A stretch of DNA of 64,000 nt from Candidatus Zhuqueibacterota bacterium (GTDB lineage Bacteria; Zhuqueibacterota; Zhuqueibacteria; Thermofontimicrobiales; Thiofontviventaceae), in the NCBI GenBank assembly GCA_016931935.1, contig JAFGDW010000157.1:56166-120165 (forward strand). Reading direction: 5' to 3'. The notes under the pieces are model-generated. The model did not search any database and was not told the DNA's origin. It saw nothing but the letters and a program-made list of their open reading frames with translations. The position numbers and the translations under genes are program-made. Positions 45,268-54,491 of this stretch are shown piece after piece; the first letter of the stretch is position 1, and every line of letters begins with the position of its first letter.

Positions 45268-47904
45268 TCAGGAAAGACCGGAATCCGATGAATCCACATC
45301 CGAAACCGATGATTGAAGGAATTTTATCACGGTATCTAATGCTTCATGATACTTTTTGGGAAGTCCTTGATATATTGAACGAGGAATTTCATCTTCTTTA
45401 GACAAATTTTCTAAAGCAGCTTTCAGATTTTCAAGATAACTATTTATTTTTGCAATCACGCGATCATGTATCAATCCGCTGGTACTATTGGCGATTGTTT
45501 GTGCCGCACGTTCAATATTGAAATCATTCTCGATCAGATGGATGAAACATATCCCTCTTACATATTCGGTTATCGTGCCACGATCGCGATTTCCCAATGC
45601 CTTTGCTGTTTGTGATATGGCAGAACGCGAAAATTCGAACGAACGCATGGCTTCCAGAATTTGATCTTCCAGCGCTTGAAATTCAACTTGTGGAGCTTGT
45701 GCTTTATTGGCATTTTGTCTAATTTCTTGCGGTAAATGATTCTCGCGAATGACATCACTACCCTCACTCTGGGCAAGAATTGCTGCCCGGCGCACCACAT
45801 TTTCAAGTTCACGGACATTGCCCGGCCAATGATAAGCTCGTAGCGTTTCCATAGCCCGGTCGGAAAACGAGGCTATTTTATAATCGTATTTTTCCAAAAA
45901 ATGCTTTGCCAACAATGGAATATCAACATTGCGTTCCCGCAGCGGCGGAATTGAAATCGGAAAGCCGTTCAAGCGGTAGAACAAATCATGCCGGAACCGT
46001 GCTGCTTCCATTTCGGCTTGCACATCTTTGTTGGTCGCGGCAATCACCCGTACATTCACTCGAATCGGCTGTTCTCCTCCAATCCGCTCAAACACACCTT
46101 CCTGCAACACTCGCAGCAGCCGTGCCTGAAACGCGGCATTTGTTTCGGTTATTTCATCCAGAAAAATTGTGCCGCCATCTGCCAGTTCAAATCGCCCGCG
46201 CCGTCGGGTTTGTGCGCCAGTAAAGCTACCTTTTTCATGACCAAACAATTCACTCTCAAGCAACGTTTCCGGCAAGGCGCCACAGTTGACAGCCACAAAC
46301 GATTCTCCGCGACGCTTACTCGATTCGTGAATCGCCCGCGCGATCATTTCCTTCCCGGTACCGGTTTCTCCCATGATCAGCACGGGAATATCGTCATTGC
46401 TGACTGTCGTTACCATTGCCAGCACCTGCGCCATGCTTCCGGACGGATCATAAATCAGATTGGCGAAGCGTGGCTGGGGCGATGTTTTGGTCGGCATTCG
46501 GTACACTTTCAGATCACGCAAATCCTTCTCCAGCTTCAAAATTGCCCGTTGACGTTCATTGGCCAATTGTTCTGTTTGTTCCGATTTGCTGGACTCCTGA
46601 TCCAGTTGCTGCTTAAGAGTGTCCAGTTGCTGTTTGGCAGAAACAAGTTCGATTTCTTTTGTAGCAATTTGCTCGTTGAGAATCTTCTGATGGGCATCCA
46701 GTCGTTCATGTCGCGACCAAATTCGTTCCACACTCACGACAGATACAACCACAATGAAGCCAATCGTTGGCCAAAATAGCGGCAGAACCAAATGTAGCGA
46801 ATTGAAAATAATTGTGGCAACTGCCCAGTAACCGATGAGCAGCAGCAAGTAACCAGGTACACGCCAAAGCCTTGTTTCGATTTTACTGATGAGCAGAATA
46901 CTTCCGATGACCAAAAGCAAAATGACGATTTGCCAACCGGGAGCTGCCAGGCGCAGCAGATTATTTTGAATGACATTATCCGCAACATTTGCATGCACGT
47001 ATGTGGCCGGAAGTGTACTTCCAAGCGGTGTAGTACTGAGTTTGGCAATACCCGAGGCAGTGACTGCGACCACGACAAGATGCTCTTTTAGATCCAATGA
47101 ATCCGGTGACTGCTCAAATTTACTAAACAATTCCAGTAAACCCATATGATGGAATTGCTCCAATCCACCGTAAAAATTGATGCGAATAAATCCGTGTGAA
47201 TCGACCTTGAATTGCCGCACAGTTTTAATGCCATCCACAAGATGCACACGATGATGTTGGAAATGCACCTGACAGCTATCATTTAAAAACTGACGAGCCA
47301 TTTCAGCGCCAAAAGATAGCATGTATTTGTCGTCCATTGTCGCGATCACTGGAACGGTGCGCACCAGCGTCGTCGGCCCTAAATTGCTGAAACCAATCCC
47401 CGTGGCGCTTTCCTGAAAGTCCGGGATCGGCATAATCGGCGATATGCCAATCGGGACGTCAGCCGAATCGCTGTTTCGTAACTCGGCAAACGTCATCGGC
47501 AGACAGGTACGTTCAGTCGATTCCAGAAACAGCTTTAAATTTTGGTCGAATTCCGGGTAATGGGTCATTGGTTGATCTAACAGCACATCCAGGCCGACAA
47601 CACGCGCCCCGGCGGTTTGCAGCACATGCAACAGGTAGGCATAATAATTCCGGGTGATCGGCCAGCCACCCAACGCCCGAATGTCATCATCGCCAATGTA
47701 TACAATTAGCAATTTATCGGATGCCGGCATGGGGCCGCGCAGGGCAAACAACCAGTCGATCATGCTGTTTTCCAGGGTATCCATGCCGGGGACAGGCAAC
47801 AGCGTCGTTAGGCATGCTACGATTATCAAGCATGCAAGAATGATAATCGTAAGACGGGAAAAATCGAACGTGATGAGTTTTTTTAAGATGTTTTTAGGTT
47901 TCAT
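45268..47904 (-). CDS. CHASE2-sensor sigma-54-dependent transcription activator
   Basis: About 878 residues from the ATG at 47904; an upstream start adds 20 unlikely residues. Order: a membrane segment, a large extracytoplasmic CHASE2 domain (WLFALRGP, IVYIGDDDIRALGGWPITRNYYAYLL, VVGLDVLLDQPM), three transmembrane helices (~residues 325-410), a coiled coil (ERIWSRHERL to RDLK), then the AAA+ domain: Walker A GETGTGKE, the sigma-54 contact loop GSFTGA, Walker B GGTIFLDEI and the arginine-containing NVRVIAATNKD region. The C-terminus has a helix-turn-helix-like region (AISQTAKALGNRDRGTITEYVRG) rather than a textbook Fis domain. CHASE2 usually feeds kinases or cyclases; here it is wired to transcription. 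Confidence 0.9.
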   Translation of the reverse strand: MKPKNILKKLITFDFSRLTIIILACLIIVACLTTLLPVPGMDTLENSMIDWLFALRGPMPASDKLLIVYIGDDDIRALGGWPITRNYYAYLLHVLQTAGARVVGLDVLLDQPMTHYPEFDQNLKLFLESTERTCLPMTFAELRNSDSADVPIGISPIMPIPDFQESATGIGFSNLGPTTLVRTVPVIATMDDKYMLSFGAEMARQFLNDSCQVHFQHHRVHLVDGIKTVRQFKVDSHGFIRINFYGGLEQFHHMGLLELFSKFEQSPDSLDLKEHLVVVAVTASGIAKLSTTPLGSTLPATYVHANVADNVIQNNLLRLAAPGWQIVILLLVIGSILLISKIETRLWRVPGYLLLLIGYWAVATIIFNSLHLVLPLFWPTIGFIVVVSVVSVERIWSRHERLDAHQKILNEQIATKEIELVSAKQQLDTLKQQLDQESSKSEQTEQLANERQRAILKLEKDLRDLKVYRMPTKTSPQPRFANLIYDPSGSMAQVLAMVTTVSNDDIPVLIMGETGTGKEMIARAIHESSKRRGESFVAVNCGALPETLLESELFGHEKGSFTGAQTRRRGRFELADGGTIFLDEITETNAAFQARLLRVLQEGVFERIGGEQPIRVNVRVIAATNKDVQAEMEAARFRHDLFYRLNGFPISIPPLRERNVDIPLLAKHFLEKYDYKIASFSDRAMETLRAYHWPGNVRELENVVRRAAILAQSEGSDVIRENHLPQEIRQNANKAQAPQVEFQALEDQILEAMRSFEFSRSAISQTAKALGNRDRGTITEYVRGICFIHLIENDFNIERAAQTIANSTSGLIHDRVIAKINSYLENLKAALENLSKEDEIPRSIYQGLPKKYHEALDTVIKFLQSSVSDVDSSDSGLS

Positions 47905-47941
47905 ATTTTTACAGGAATAGTGTTGGCATTTTATTTGTTTA

Positions 47942-48003
47942 ACCACGAAACACGCTAACCACACGAAAATCTCTCCGTTCGTGTATTTCGTGTGGTTCGT
48001 GGT
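47942..48003. repeat. Nested inverted repeat ACCACGAA ... TTCGTGGT
   Basis: An outer 8-bp arm (47942-47949 and 47996-48003) encloses a perfect 11-bp arm ACCACACGAAA (47958-47968) with TTTCGTGTGGT (47986-47996). This phrase looks like the dispersed intergenic palindromes seen in many environmental genomes. Confidence 0.6.
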
Positions 48004-48161
48004 AATTTCAAGTTCAGAATATTATATAGGGGTCTAATCCTAAAGATTAGCAGAGTACGGACAACCATCAATCTTACACGAAATTAACAACGGAAAGATA
48101 CAAAAATCAATTAGAAAAGTCAAGCATCAGCTAGTTATTTGCAAAAATAGCAAAGATGTGC

Positions 48162-48190
48162 TTGCATGCCTGATGATAATTTCGTATAAT
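48162..48190 (+). promoter_or_regulatory. Promoter of the MATE transporter gene
   Basis: TTGCAT (48162-48167), a 17-base spacer, and a perfect TATAAT (48185-48190) lie about 115 bases before the gene. Confidence 0.65.
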
Positions 48191-48241
48191 GCGTTTTATT
48201 CAAAATTTGATTCAGAGACTGTAAAACGTCAAATCCATGTG

Positions 48242-48270
48242 CATCCGTTCTATCCGTTTCATCCGTGTTC
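48242..48270 (+). repeat. Short direct repeats of the ATCCGT type
   Basis: ATCCGT recurs three times within 29 bases (CATCCGTT, TATCCGTT, CATCCGTG) in the leader of the MATE gene. The phrase resembles a family of intergenic repeats common in bacteria of this kind. Confidence 0.5.
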
Positions 48271-48304
48271 CATTTAATTCATAAACATCAACTCAAGATA
48301 TATT

Positions 48305-49657
48305 ATGATGCTAAATTCACAGACTACAAATCCAATTCTCGAGGGCCGACTGTATAAAGGCCTGCTGCAACTGGCGCTTCCGGCAATGGTTTCGATGGTA
48401 TCGATTATGCTGTTTGAATTTGTGGATTTAATGTGGATTGGCCGGTTGGGCGCAGAGGCAGTGGCTGCACTCGGCGCCGCCAGTTGGGTGGTCTGGGCAG
48501 TAAAATCTATCGCCAGTTGCGTCACGGCCGGATTAAACGCTCTGGTTGCCAGGAATGTCGGCGCCAGAAACAGCGACCGGATGAACATGTGGGCATCGGA
48601 GGGTATGGTGCTGACGGTGCTATTCTCGCTGCTGATTGCCGGGAGCGTGTTCGCAATCAGTCTATTTTTATTCCAACTGCTTGGGTTGGAACCTAACGTT
48701 GCGGAGATGGCCAAATTGTACACCATGTACATCTGTTTCGGACTGCCGTTTATCTTCGCCATCAGCTCAATGGACAGCATTTTCCGCGCCTGTGGCAATA
48801 CGTTCATTCCCATGATAGCAATCGTTATCTCTCTGTCACTCAACGCACTGCTCGATCCGTTGTTCATTTTTGGCTGGCTCGGCTTCCCAAAACTTGGCAT
48901 GCCGGGCGGCGCGGTTGCATCGGCGATTGCCCATGTGATCGGTACGATGATTTTAATGCTGCGGCTGCCGGCGGTGCATATCCGGCTGCGTTGGGACATT
49001 ACCAATTTTTGGCTTCACAGCCTGGAAATTCTGCGCATCGGCACGCCAATCGGTTTGCTTGGCGCGGTATTCTCGATCATTTACATTATTCTTTCGAAAA
49101 ATATCGCTTACTTCGGCACCATTCCCATGGCCGCAATTTCCATCGCTCATCGGATTGAGGGCATTCCGTTTTTTGTAGCGTTTGGCTTTTCAATGGCAGT
49201 GTCGGCCTATGTCGGACAGAATCTCGGCGCCGGCAATGTTCGGCGGGCGGAGCGGGCGTCGTATCTTTCGTTGGGATTTGTGTCTGCGTTTCTCGCAGTC
49301 ACCTCGATCATTTTCATTTTGTTTGGCAAAGAATTGCTAGGATTTTTTATCGATAATCAGGCAGTGATCGATGAAGGTTACCGCTACCTGTTCGCGGTGT
49401 CATGTCTGGAAATTTTTTTGGCATCGGAAATTGTCCTGGAAGGGGCATTCACCGGCGCTGGTGACACCAAGCCGCCATTTCTGATTTCGATCCCGTTGAC
49501 CTTTTTGCGTATTCCATTTGCCTGGTATTTTTCAATCCATCTGGGATACGGCGTGAGTGCGATCTGGTGGGTGATCAGCGTAAGTACGTTTCTAAAGGGT
49601 ATATTATTCTTCCTTTGGTTCTTACGTGGAAAATGGAAAACGGTTGTGATCGGGTAG
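48305..49657 (+). CDS. MATE family efflux transporter
   Basis: 450 residues with about 12 transmembrane helices in two MatE halves: PAMVSMVSIMLFEFVDLMWIGRLG for helix 1-2, AGLNALVARNVGARN, and in the second half GTPIGLLGAVFSIIYIILS and YVGQNLGAGN, the repeated Q-N/R-x-G-A motif. Family members export organic cations or drugs using Na+ or H+; the subgroup is not clear. It stands alone, with its own promoter, and converges on the SDR gene. Confidence 0.92.
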   Translation: MMLNSQTTNPILEGRLYKGLLQLALPAMVSMVSIMLFEFVDLMWIGRLGAEAVAALGAASWVVWAVKSIASCVTAGLNALVARNVGARNSDRMNMWASEGMVLTVLFSLLIAGSVFAISLFLFQLLGLEPNVAEMAKLYTMYICFGLPFIFAISSMDSIFRACGNTFIPMIAIVISLSLNALLDPLFIFGWLGFPKLGMPGGAVASAIAHVIGTMILMLRLPAVHIRLRWDITNFWLHSLEILRIGTPIGLLGAVFSIIYIILSKNIAYFGTIPMAAISIAHRIEGIPFFVAFGFSMAVSAYVGQNLGAGNVRRAERASYLSLGFVSAFLAVTSIIFILFGKELLGFFIDNQAVIDEGYRYLFAVSCLEIFLASEIVLEGAFTGAGDTKPPFLISIPLTFLRIPFAWYFSIHLGYGVSAIWWVISVSTFLKGILFFLWFLRGKWKTVVIG

Positions 49658-49875
49658 GTGGCCACGTTTGTAGTACATCGTCTCTAACGCTTTTTTATCG
49701 AGTGAATTTTGACATGGTGACCAGTCATCAGTGAACAGTGATCGAGACAAAATTTCAGTTAGTTAAACAATGTACAATTTATCACTTGATGGGTAGTATC
49801 TATTCTATATTCTAAGACTTTGTTTTTTTAGCTGAAGTCTGATAGCTGAACGTTGTAAATCCATCTCTTGTTGAT

Positions 49876-49889
49876 GGGTGCTCGCACCC
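49876..49889. terminator. Small GC hairpin between convergent MATE and SDR genes
   Basis: GGGTGC and GCACCC with a 2-base loop, 12 bases past the SDR stop on the minus strand. Weak, with no long T-run on the minus side. Confidence 0.35.
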
Positions 49890-49901
49890 TTTAGATTAAT
49901 A

Positions 49902-50666
49902 TTATACACAAGCAGCCATTCCACCATCAACAAACAGAATGTGCCCGTTCACATAGCTTGATGCATCTGAAGCCAGAAAAACGGCCGCGCCGATTAATTC
50001 ATGTGGTTCGCCCCACCGATTCGCAGGTGTTCGCTGACAGAGCCAGGTATTGAATGTATCGTCTTCAACCAATGTTTTCGTTAATTCTGTTTTAAAATAG
50101 CCCGGGGCAATGCCGTTCGCTTGTATATTGTATTTTCCCCACTCAGTCGCCATCGACTGCGTCAACATCTTCAAACCACCTTTTGCGGTAGCATACGGAG
50201 CGATTGTCGGTCGGGCAAGAATACTCTGCATCGAACATATATTGATAATCTTCCCGTTTTTGCTTTCAATCATTCTTTTTACTACCACTTTTGAAGTCAG
50301 AAATGCCCCTGTTAGATTTGTATCAAGGATTTTTTGCCAAGATTGCTTAGTAAATGACTCCAATGGTCCACGAATTTGGACACCCGCATTATTGACAAGT
50401 ATATTGATCGGTCCCACTTCCGACTCAATACGATTGACTCCGGCTATAATTTGATCTTCGTTTGTCACATCAAATTTGATTGCGTATACATGTATTCCGG
50501 CATGATGTAAGAACTCTTTTGCCTTCGATAGTTTATCTGTATTTCTTCCATTAAGCACAACAGTCGCGCCCGCTTGTGCGAAACCTTGAGCAAGAGTAAG
50601 TCCGATTCCCTGACTCGAGCCGGTAATCAATGCAATTTTCTTATTTAGGTCAAACAGGCTATTCAT
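49902..50666 (-). CDS. Classical SDR oxidoreductase, gluconate/2-keto sugar-acid type
   Basis: 254 residues with all classical SDR elements: the cofactor loop TGSSQGIG near residue 16, NNAG, the active-site Ser in ICSMQS, and YATAK with catalytic Tyr and Lys; the C-terminus ends in ILFVDGGMAACV. The closest recognisable group is the gluconate 5-dehydrogenase/2-deoxy-D-gluconate 3-dehydrogenase (KduD/IdnO) branch. It follows the DapA-like gene by 28 bases, suggesting joint use in keto-sugar-acid catabolism. The exact substrate is not set. Confidence 0.85.
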   Translation of the reverse strand: MNSLFDLNKKIALITGSSQGIGLTLAQGFAQAGATVVLNGRNTDKLSKAKEFLHHAGIHVYAIKFDVTNEDQIIAGVNRIESEVGPINILVNNAGVQIRGPLESFTKQSWQKILDTNLTGAFLTSKVVVKRMIESKNGKIINICSMQSILARPTIAPYATAKGGLKMLTQSMATEWGKYNIQANGIAPGYFKTELTKTLVEDDTFNTWLCQRTPANRWGEPHELIGAAVFLASDASSYVNGHILFVDGGMAACV

Positions 50667-50694
50667 AGTATCATAATATAGTGAAAGTTATCTG

Positions 50695-51639
50695 CTACTT
50701 TTTCAATATCGTGTTAATTTCATCAGATAAATTGCATTTTTCAAGATATGTGTGTATGCGCTCGCGTTCATCCTTCCGAAATCGATGAAACGGCTCTGCC
50801 ATAAAATCGCTACAAATCCCCATTATTGAAAGCGCACATTTGATACCTTTAATGAATCCGGAACTATATTTGCCAATCTCAAATATATTCAGCACAATCC
50901 CCATCACCAATTGATGTAATTCCATCATTCTATCAATTTGTCTATCCTGCGCAGCCTTAAAAAGTTCAACATATATTTTGGGAAACAAATTGGCGCCACC
51001 ACAAACGCCTCCATGTGCGCCAAACATAACTGCCTCCGCCAGGAGATTATCCGGTCCCATCAGCAATGAAAAGTGTGGCAAATCAAGTGTCATATTTCGA
51101 ATAAGTTGGAAATAAGTCATATTGGCGGAACTGTCTTTAAGTCCAATAACACCAGGCAATGTTAATGCGGAACGAACCGTTTCAGGTTCAAATACTAGTT
51201 TCGTATGACTGGGCATATTGTACAGAAAAACAGGCAAAGGTAATTGGGGAATAATATGTTTTAAATATTCCAGTAATTCCGGTTGCCCCGCCGGAAAATA
51301 ATAAGGCGGCGCAAGCACGACAGTTGTTGCCCCATGTTTGGCAGCTTTATCCGCTAAATGAAGCGATTCGATGAAAGCGGTATCGGTTATTCCCACTAAA
51401 ACAGGTACACGTCCCGCTACCAGTTTGCATACATTCTCAATCAATTCATAACGAAGTCGATAACTTAAACTTTGGGCTTCACCAGTCGTGCCGAGCACAA
51501 AAATTCCCTGAACGCCTCCTTCAAGAATGTGTTCAATTAAGCGTTCCAGACCAGTGTGATCAAGCGTATCACAGTCCAGCAACGGCGTAACGATTGGCGG
51601 TATAATTCCGCATAACGGAAGATTTATATTATTAGTCAA
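50695..51639 (-). CDS. DapA-family aldolase (dihydrodipicolinate synthase / NAL superfamily)
   Basis: 314 residues of TIM-barrel type. It has PPIVTPLL, the GTTGEAQSL substrate-binding loop, YNMPSH with the catalytic Tyr and IGLKDSS with the Schiff-base Lys, then GGVCGGANLFP. Members make dihydrodipicolinate or cleave keto-sugar acids. Its TTG start directly follows the DUF3667 stop, and no ATG lies before the first conserved motif. Placed with an SDR and a hydroxyacid dehydrogenase, an aldolase for a keto-deoxy sugar acid is more likely than lysine synthesis; that is inference. Confidence 0.85.
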   Translation of the reverse strand: MTNNINLPLCGIIPPIVTPLLDCDTLDHTGLERLIEHILEGGVQGIFVLGTTGEAQSLSYRLRYELIENVCKLVAGRVPVLVGITDTAFIESLHLADKAAKHGATTVVLAPPYYFPAGQPELLEYLKHIIPQLPLPVFLYNMPSHTKLVFEPETVRSALTLPGVIGLKDSSANMTYFQLIRNMTLDLPHFSLLMGPDNLLAEAVMFGAHGGVCGGANLFPKIYVELFKAAQDRQIDRMMELHQLVMGIVLNIFEIGKYSSGFIKGIKCALSIMGICSDFMAEPFHRFRKDERERIHTYLEKCNLSDEINTILKK

Positions 51640-52437
51640 TCAGTACCCCAGCTTGAGTGCAACAATCGTATAAAAAAATAGGAATTGCACATAAAGACTG
51701 AAAATAAAAAGATATCCCGAAAATAAAAGAACAACTTTTATGATTGCTTTATACCCCGTGTCAGCATACATATTCCGATTAATTAAAAATAAATACACTA
51801 CAAACCAAATCATACCTGAAATAACAATACCGATTGCCAGGATTCCTTCTAAATGTCCCGAAAAATTAAATAGGGAAGTGAATATCCGAAAGGTAATGAT
51901 TATTAATAGAAGAAGCACTAAAAAAAATGTAATAACTTGTGTCGCAAAGTCAAAATGTTCCAGGTAAGAACGTTTTTTCCAATGTTGGACAAATGACACA
52001 AATAGCGCAAAAATTGGAATAAGTACTACTACTAAAGCCGGTTGATTATATTTTAAATGCGCGTTGAATCGTTCCGCATAAATTGCATCACTGATGTGCT
52101 TGGACGTGTATTCTGCCTCAATAATATGCTGATAATGCTGATTGCTCTCAATAAAACTGTTCAAATTAAAATTAAACACCTGAAATTGAGGGGTAACAAG
52201 CACCGGGATAAGTAGAAAAAAGATGAAATTTATCGCCAAATACAATTTGAATGGATTGATTAGGCGCTCGTTTGATATATCTGGCACCCGTTGTGTCATG
52301 ATCCCTGGCTTAAGCAGCAATATGGCCACACTTCGGAATATTTTGCTATCAAAATGATATACTTCATTCGCCAGGTGTTTGAGCGTTTTTTTTAAGTCAG
52401 CGTCAATTTTTGGGGGAGAAGAGTTTCTTTCAATCAT
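51640..52437 (-). CDS. DUF3667 membrane protein
   Basis: 265 residues with five or so transmembrane helices. The N-terminal cytoplasmic part has KIFRSVAILLLKPGIMTQRV and RLINPFKLYLAINFIFFLL, the signature of the DUF3667 family (LLxPGxxxxxYxxGxRxxYxxPFxxYL). Function of the family is unknown. It is directly coupled to the aldolase gene (stop and start adjacent), which makes it a possible partner, perhaps a membrane transport or sensor component. Confidence 0.7.
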   Translation of the reverse strand: MIERNSSPPKIDADLKKTLKHLANEVYHFDSKIFRSVAILLLKPGIMTQRVPDISNERLINPFKLYLAINFIFFLLIPVLVTPQFQVFNFNLNSFIESNQHYQHIIEAEYTSKHISDAIYAERFNAHLKYNQPALVVVLIPIFALFVSFVQHWKKRSYLEHFDFATQVITFFLVLLLLIIITFRIFTSLFNFSGHLEGILAIGIVISGMIWFVVYLFLINRNMYADTGYKAIIKVVLLFSGYLFIFSLYVQFLFFYTIVALKLGY

Positions 52438-52551
52438 GGCTGTTTGTATAAGAGCGTGTAATAGTTATGATAAACATTCGAACATTTTTTTTTATGAAAC
52501 CCATAACGCAATTCGTCATGCCTGTTGCCTGTAATTGTACAATGAAAACTT

Positions 52552-53511
52552 CTAATTTAAACAGTCCATCGTCGATTGGCCCTGTAAAATTGCTAACATA
52601 TTTTTCGCGGCCCGACGTTGCAATTCGAGCATCGATGAATCAGAATACCAGGCGTAATGCCCTGTGCCAAACACATTGGGACGTGTTAAAATGGAAAAGT
52701 AGCTTTCATCCGGTGGCTCGGTTTCATAAACATCCAGACCGGCGCTGTGAATCAACTTTTTATCAAGCGCCTGTTGCAACGATGGCGTATCAATTACCGC
52801 GCCACGTGAGGTATTAATAATAATAGGTTGCTTTACCATTTGTTCGAAAGAATATAAATCTATCATATGATGGGTTTCATCGGTAAGATTGCAGTGTAGC
52901 GAGATCACGTGGCATTCCTGAAGAACAGTTTCCAGGTCGGTTTTCACTGCGCCGAGGATTTTAAAGCGCTGATCAGAAATATACGGGTCATAAGCCAACA
53001 CATATTGAAATAACCAGCGGGCTTTAGCACACAATGTCCCCCCGATTCTGCCAAGCCCGATGATACCAAGCGTTTTATCATGGAATTCAAAAATTTCCTG
53101 ACGCGGTGGCTTTGTAAATGCAGCGTCGACTTGCTCCTGTCCTAATTTAAGGGAGCGTGCACAAGCGAACATAAGCGCCAGCGCATGGTCCGAAACCGCA
53201 TGATTGGCATACCCCTGTACATTAGCGACTTTTACATTGTGCTTTGTTGCGGCATCGAGGTCGATATTATCATAACCAACGCCGTAACGCACTACAGCTC
53301 GCAAGCCCGGCAAGGCAGCAAAAAAATCATTATTTACTACCATCCAACGTACGAATACACCGATGGCATTTTCAGCAAATTTAACTTTAGCATACCAATC
53401 GTCCTGAGGTCCATCGAACAATTCAAGAGAATAACCGTGTTTGGCAAGCAATTCTTTTTCAAAAGCATATGACTGGTAGCCACCATCCAACACAGCGATA
53501 CGTTCGCCCAT
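52552..53511 (-). CDS. D-isomer-specific 2-hydroxyacid dehydrogenase (CtBP-like)
   Basis: 319 residues from the ATG at 53511; the longer reading adds 43 residues without family features. It has VVRYGVGYDNID, the NAD-binding GIIGLGRIG, INTSRGAVID with the substrate Arg, and GTGHYAWYS with the catalytic His. Members reduce 2-keto acids to D-2-hydroxy acids. The order in the genome, hydroxyacid dehydrogenase, DUF3667, aldolase, SDR on one strand, suggests a catabolic group for sugar or keto acids. Confidence 0.88.
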   Translation of the reverse strand: MGERIAVLDGGYQSYAFEKELLAKHGYSLELFDGPQDDWYAKVKFAENAIGVFVRWMVVNNDFFAALPGLRAVVRYGVGYDNIDLDAATKHNVKVANVQGYANHAVSDHALALMFACARSLKLGQEQVDAAFTKPPRQEIFEFHDKTLGIIGLGRIGGTLCAKARWLFQYVLAYDPYISDQRFKILGAVKTDLETVLQECHVISLHCNLTDETHHMIDLYSFEQMVKQPIIINTSRGAVIDTPSLQQALDKKLIHSAGLDVYETEPPDESYFSILTRPNVFGTGHYAWYSDSSMLELQRRAAKNMLAILQGQSTMDCLN

Positions 53512-53795
53512 TTTAATGCGCCCTTCCGGGGTTTGGTTAAAACAAATTCCAAAAAAATATTCAATAAAAGAAATCAAGCTGCGCGTCGTTGGATGCAAAA
53601 TATTAACCTTTAAAGTAGAAAAACTAATTAATAAATGCAAGCAATTTATTATGAATCAAGGAACTGATTTGTACCATTAATCGTTGAATTAAAATGTTCA
53701 AATACAATTTCTTAATATTGTTCTCGTCATTTTTAACGCTTTGCATGTATAACACAATGATATCAATTGCCAGCCATTAAAACGGATGTTACCCC

Positions 53796-54398
53796 ATGCT
53801 AGATTTTTCTGATGTGAGTGATGATATATTAGTCAATGCGATCTCACATTCAAACATGAACGCTTTCCAATTATTATATGAGCGTTATTTTCAGAAAGTG
53901 TTGCAGTTTGTCTGGACACGTTCGAAATCGATCGAAATGTGCGATACCATCATCGAAGAGACATTCGTCCGGCTGTGGGCATACCGTACTATCATTTACA
54001 ATCCGATCAAATATAAAATTTACCTGATCTTTATTGCAGCCAACTACATCATGAAGCCCGATCAGGACCCAGCGCCGTTACCTGTTAATGGGAATCCATA
54101 TCCGCTCGACCAAAATCAATTCTTATGCATTGCCGATATTACACGTACGATTTCCACAGATGAAAAAATTCAACTTCATACATGGCTTAATGAGAATCCA
54201 GCCAATCAGGAATATTATTTCCAATTAGCCCAAACATGTAAACATAAGGCCGATGAAGATTTACCTTTTTCACCGGATCGCGATGCGATTTGGCAGAAAG
54301 TCGAAAAGCGAATCACTCCACATCATCCCCAACAACAATCATTCACATTCCAGCGAATTGTTAACTTTTTTAAACGTACACCGATAACTATTTTATAA
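53796..54398 (+). CDS. ECF-sigma region 2 fused to FecR-like N-domain; region 4 absent
   Basis: 200 residues. Residues ~1-85 are a sigma-70 region 2: AFQLLYERYFQKVLQFVWTR, ETFVRLWAYR. Region 4 (promoter -35 recognition) is missing. Instead, after a loose linker from residue ~95, a FecR/anti-sigma-like N-terminal helical domain follows (TDEKIQLHTWLNENPANQEYYFQLAQTCK and RDAIWQKVEKRI), and the protein ends at a short basic segment before the FecR membrane span would start. I read it as an in-frame fusion left by a deletion between a sigma gene and its neighbour, or a deliberate sigma/anti-sigma chimera. Activity as a sigma factor is doubtful. Confidence 0.6.
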   Translation: MLDFSDVSDDILVNAISHSNMNAFQLLYERYFQKVLQFVWTRSKSIEMCDTIIEETFVRLWAYRTIIYNPIKYKIYLIFIAANYIMKPDQDPAPLPVNGNPYPLDQNQFLCIADITRTISTDEKIQLHTWLNENPANQEYYFQLAQTCKHKADEDLPFSPDRDAIWQKVEKRITPHHPQQQSFTFQRIVNFFKRTPITIL

Positions 54399-54491
54399 TA
54401 TCACAACATTGTTATATGGGTGTCATTAATTTTTCATTTAATGATAACATATGCTTGTTATTATTGAAAATTAATTATCGGGTGGTGGCGA

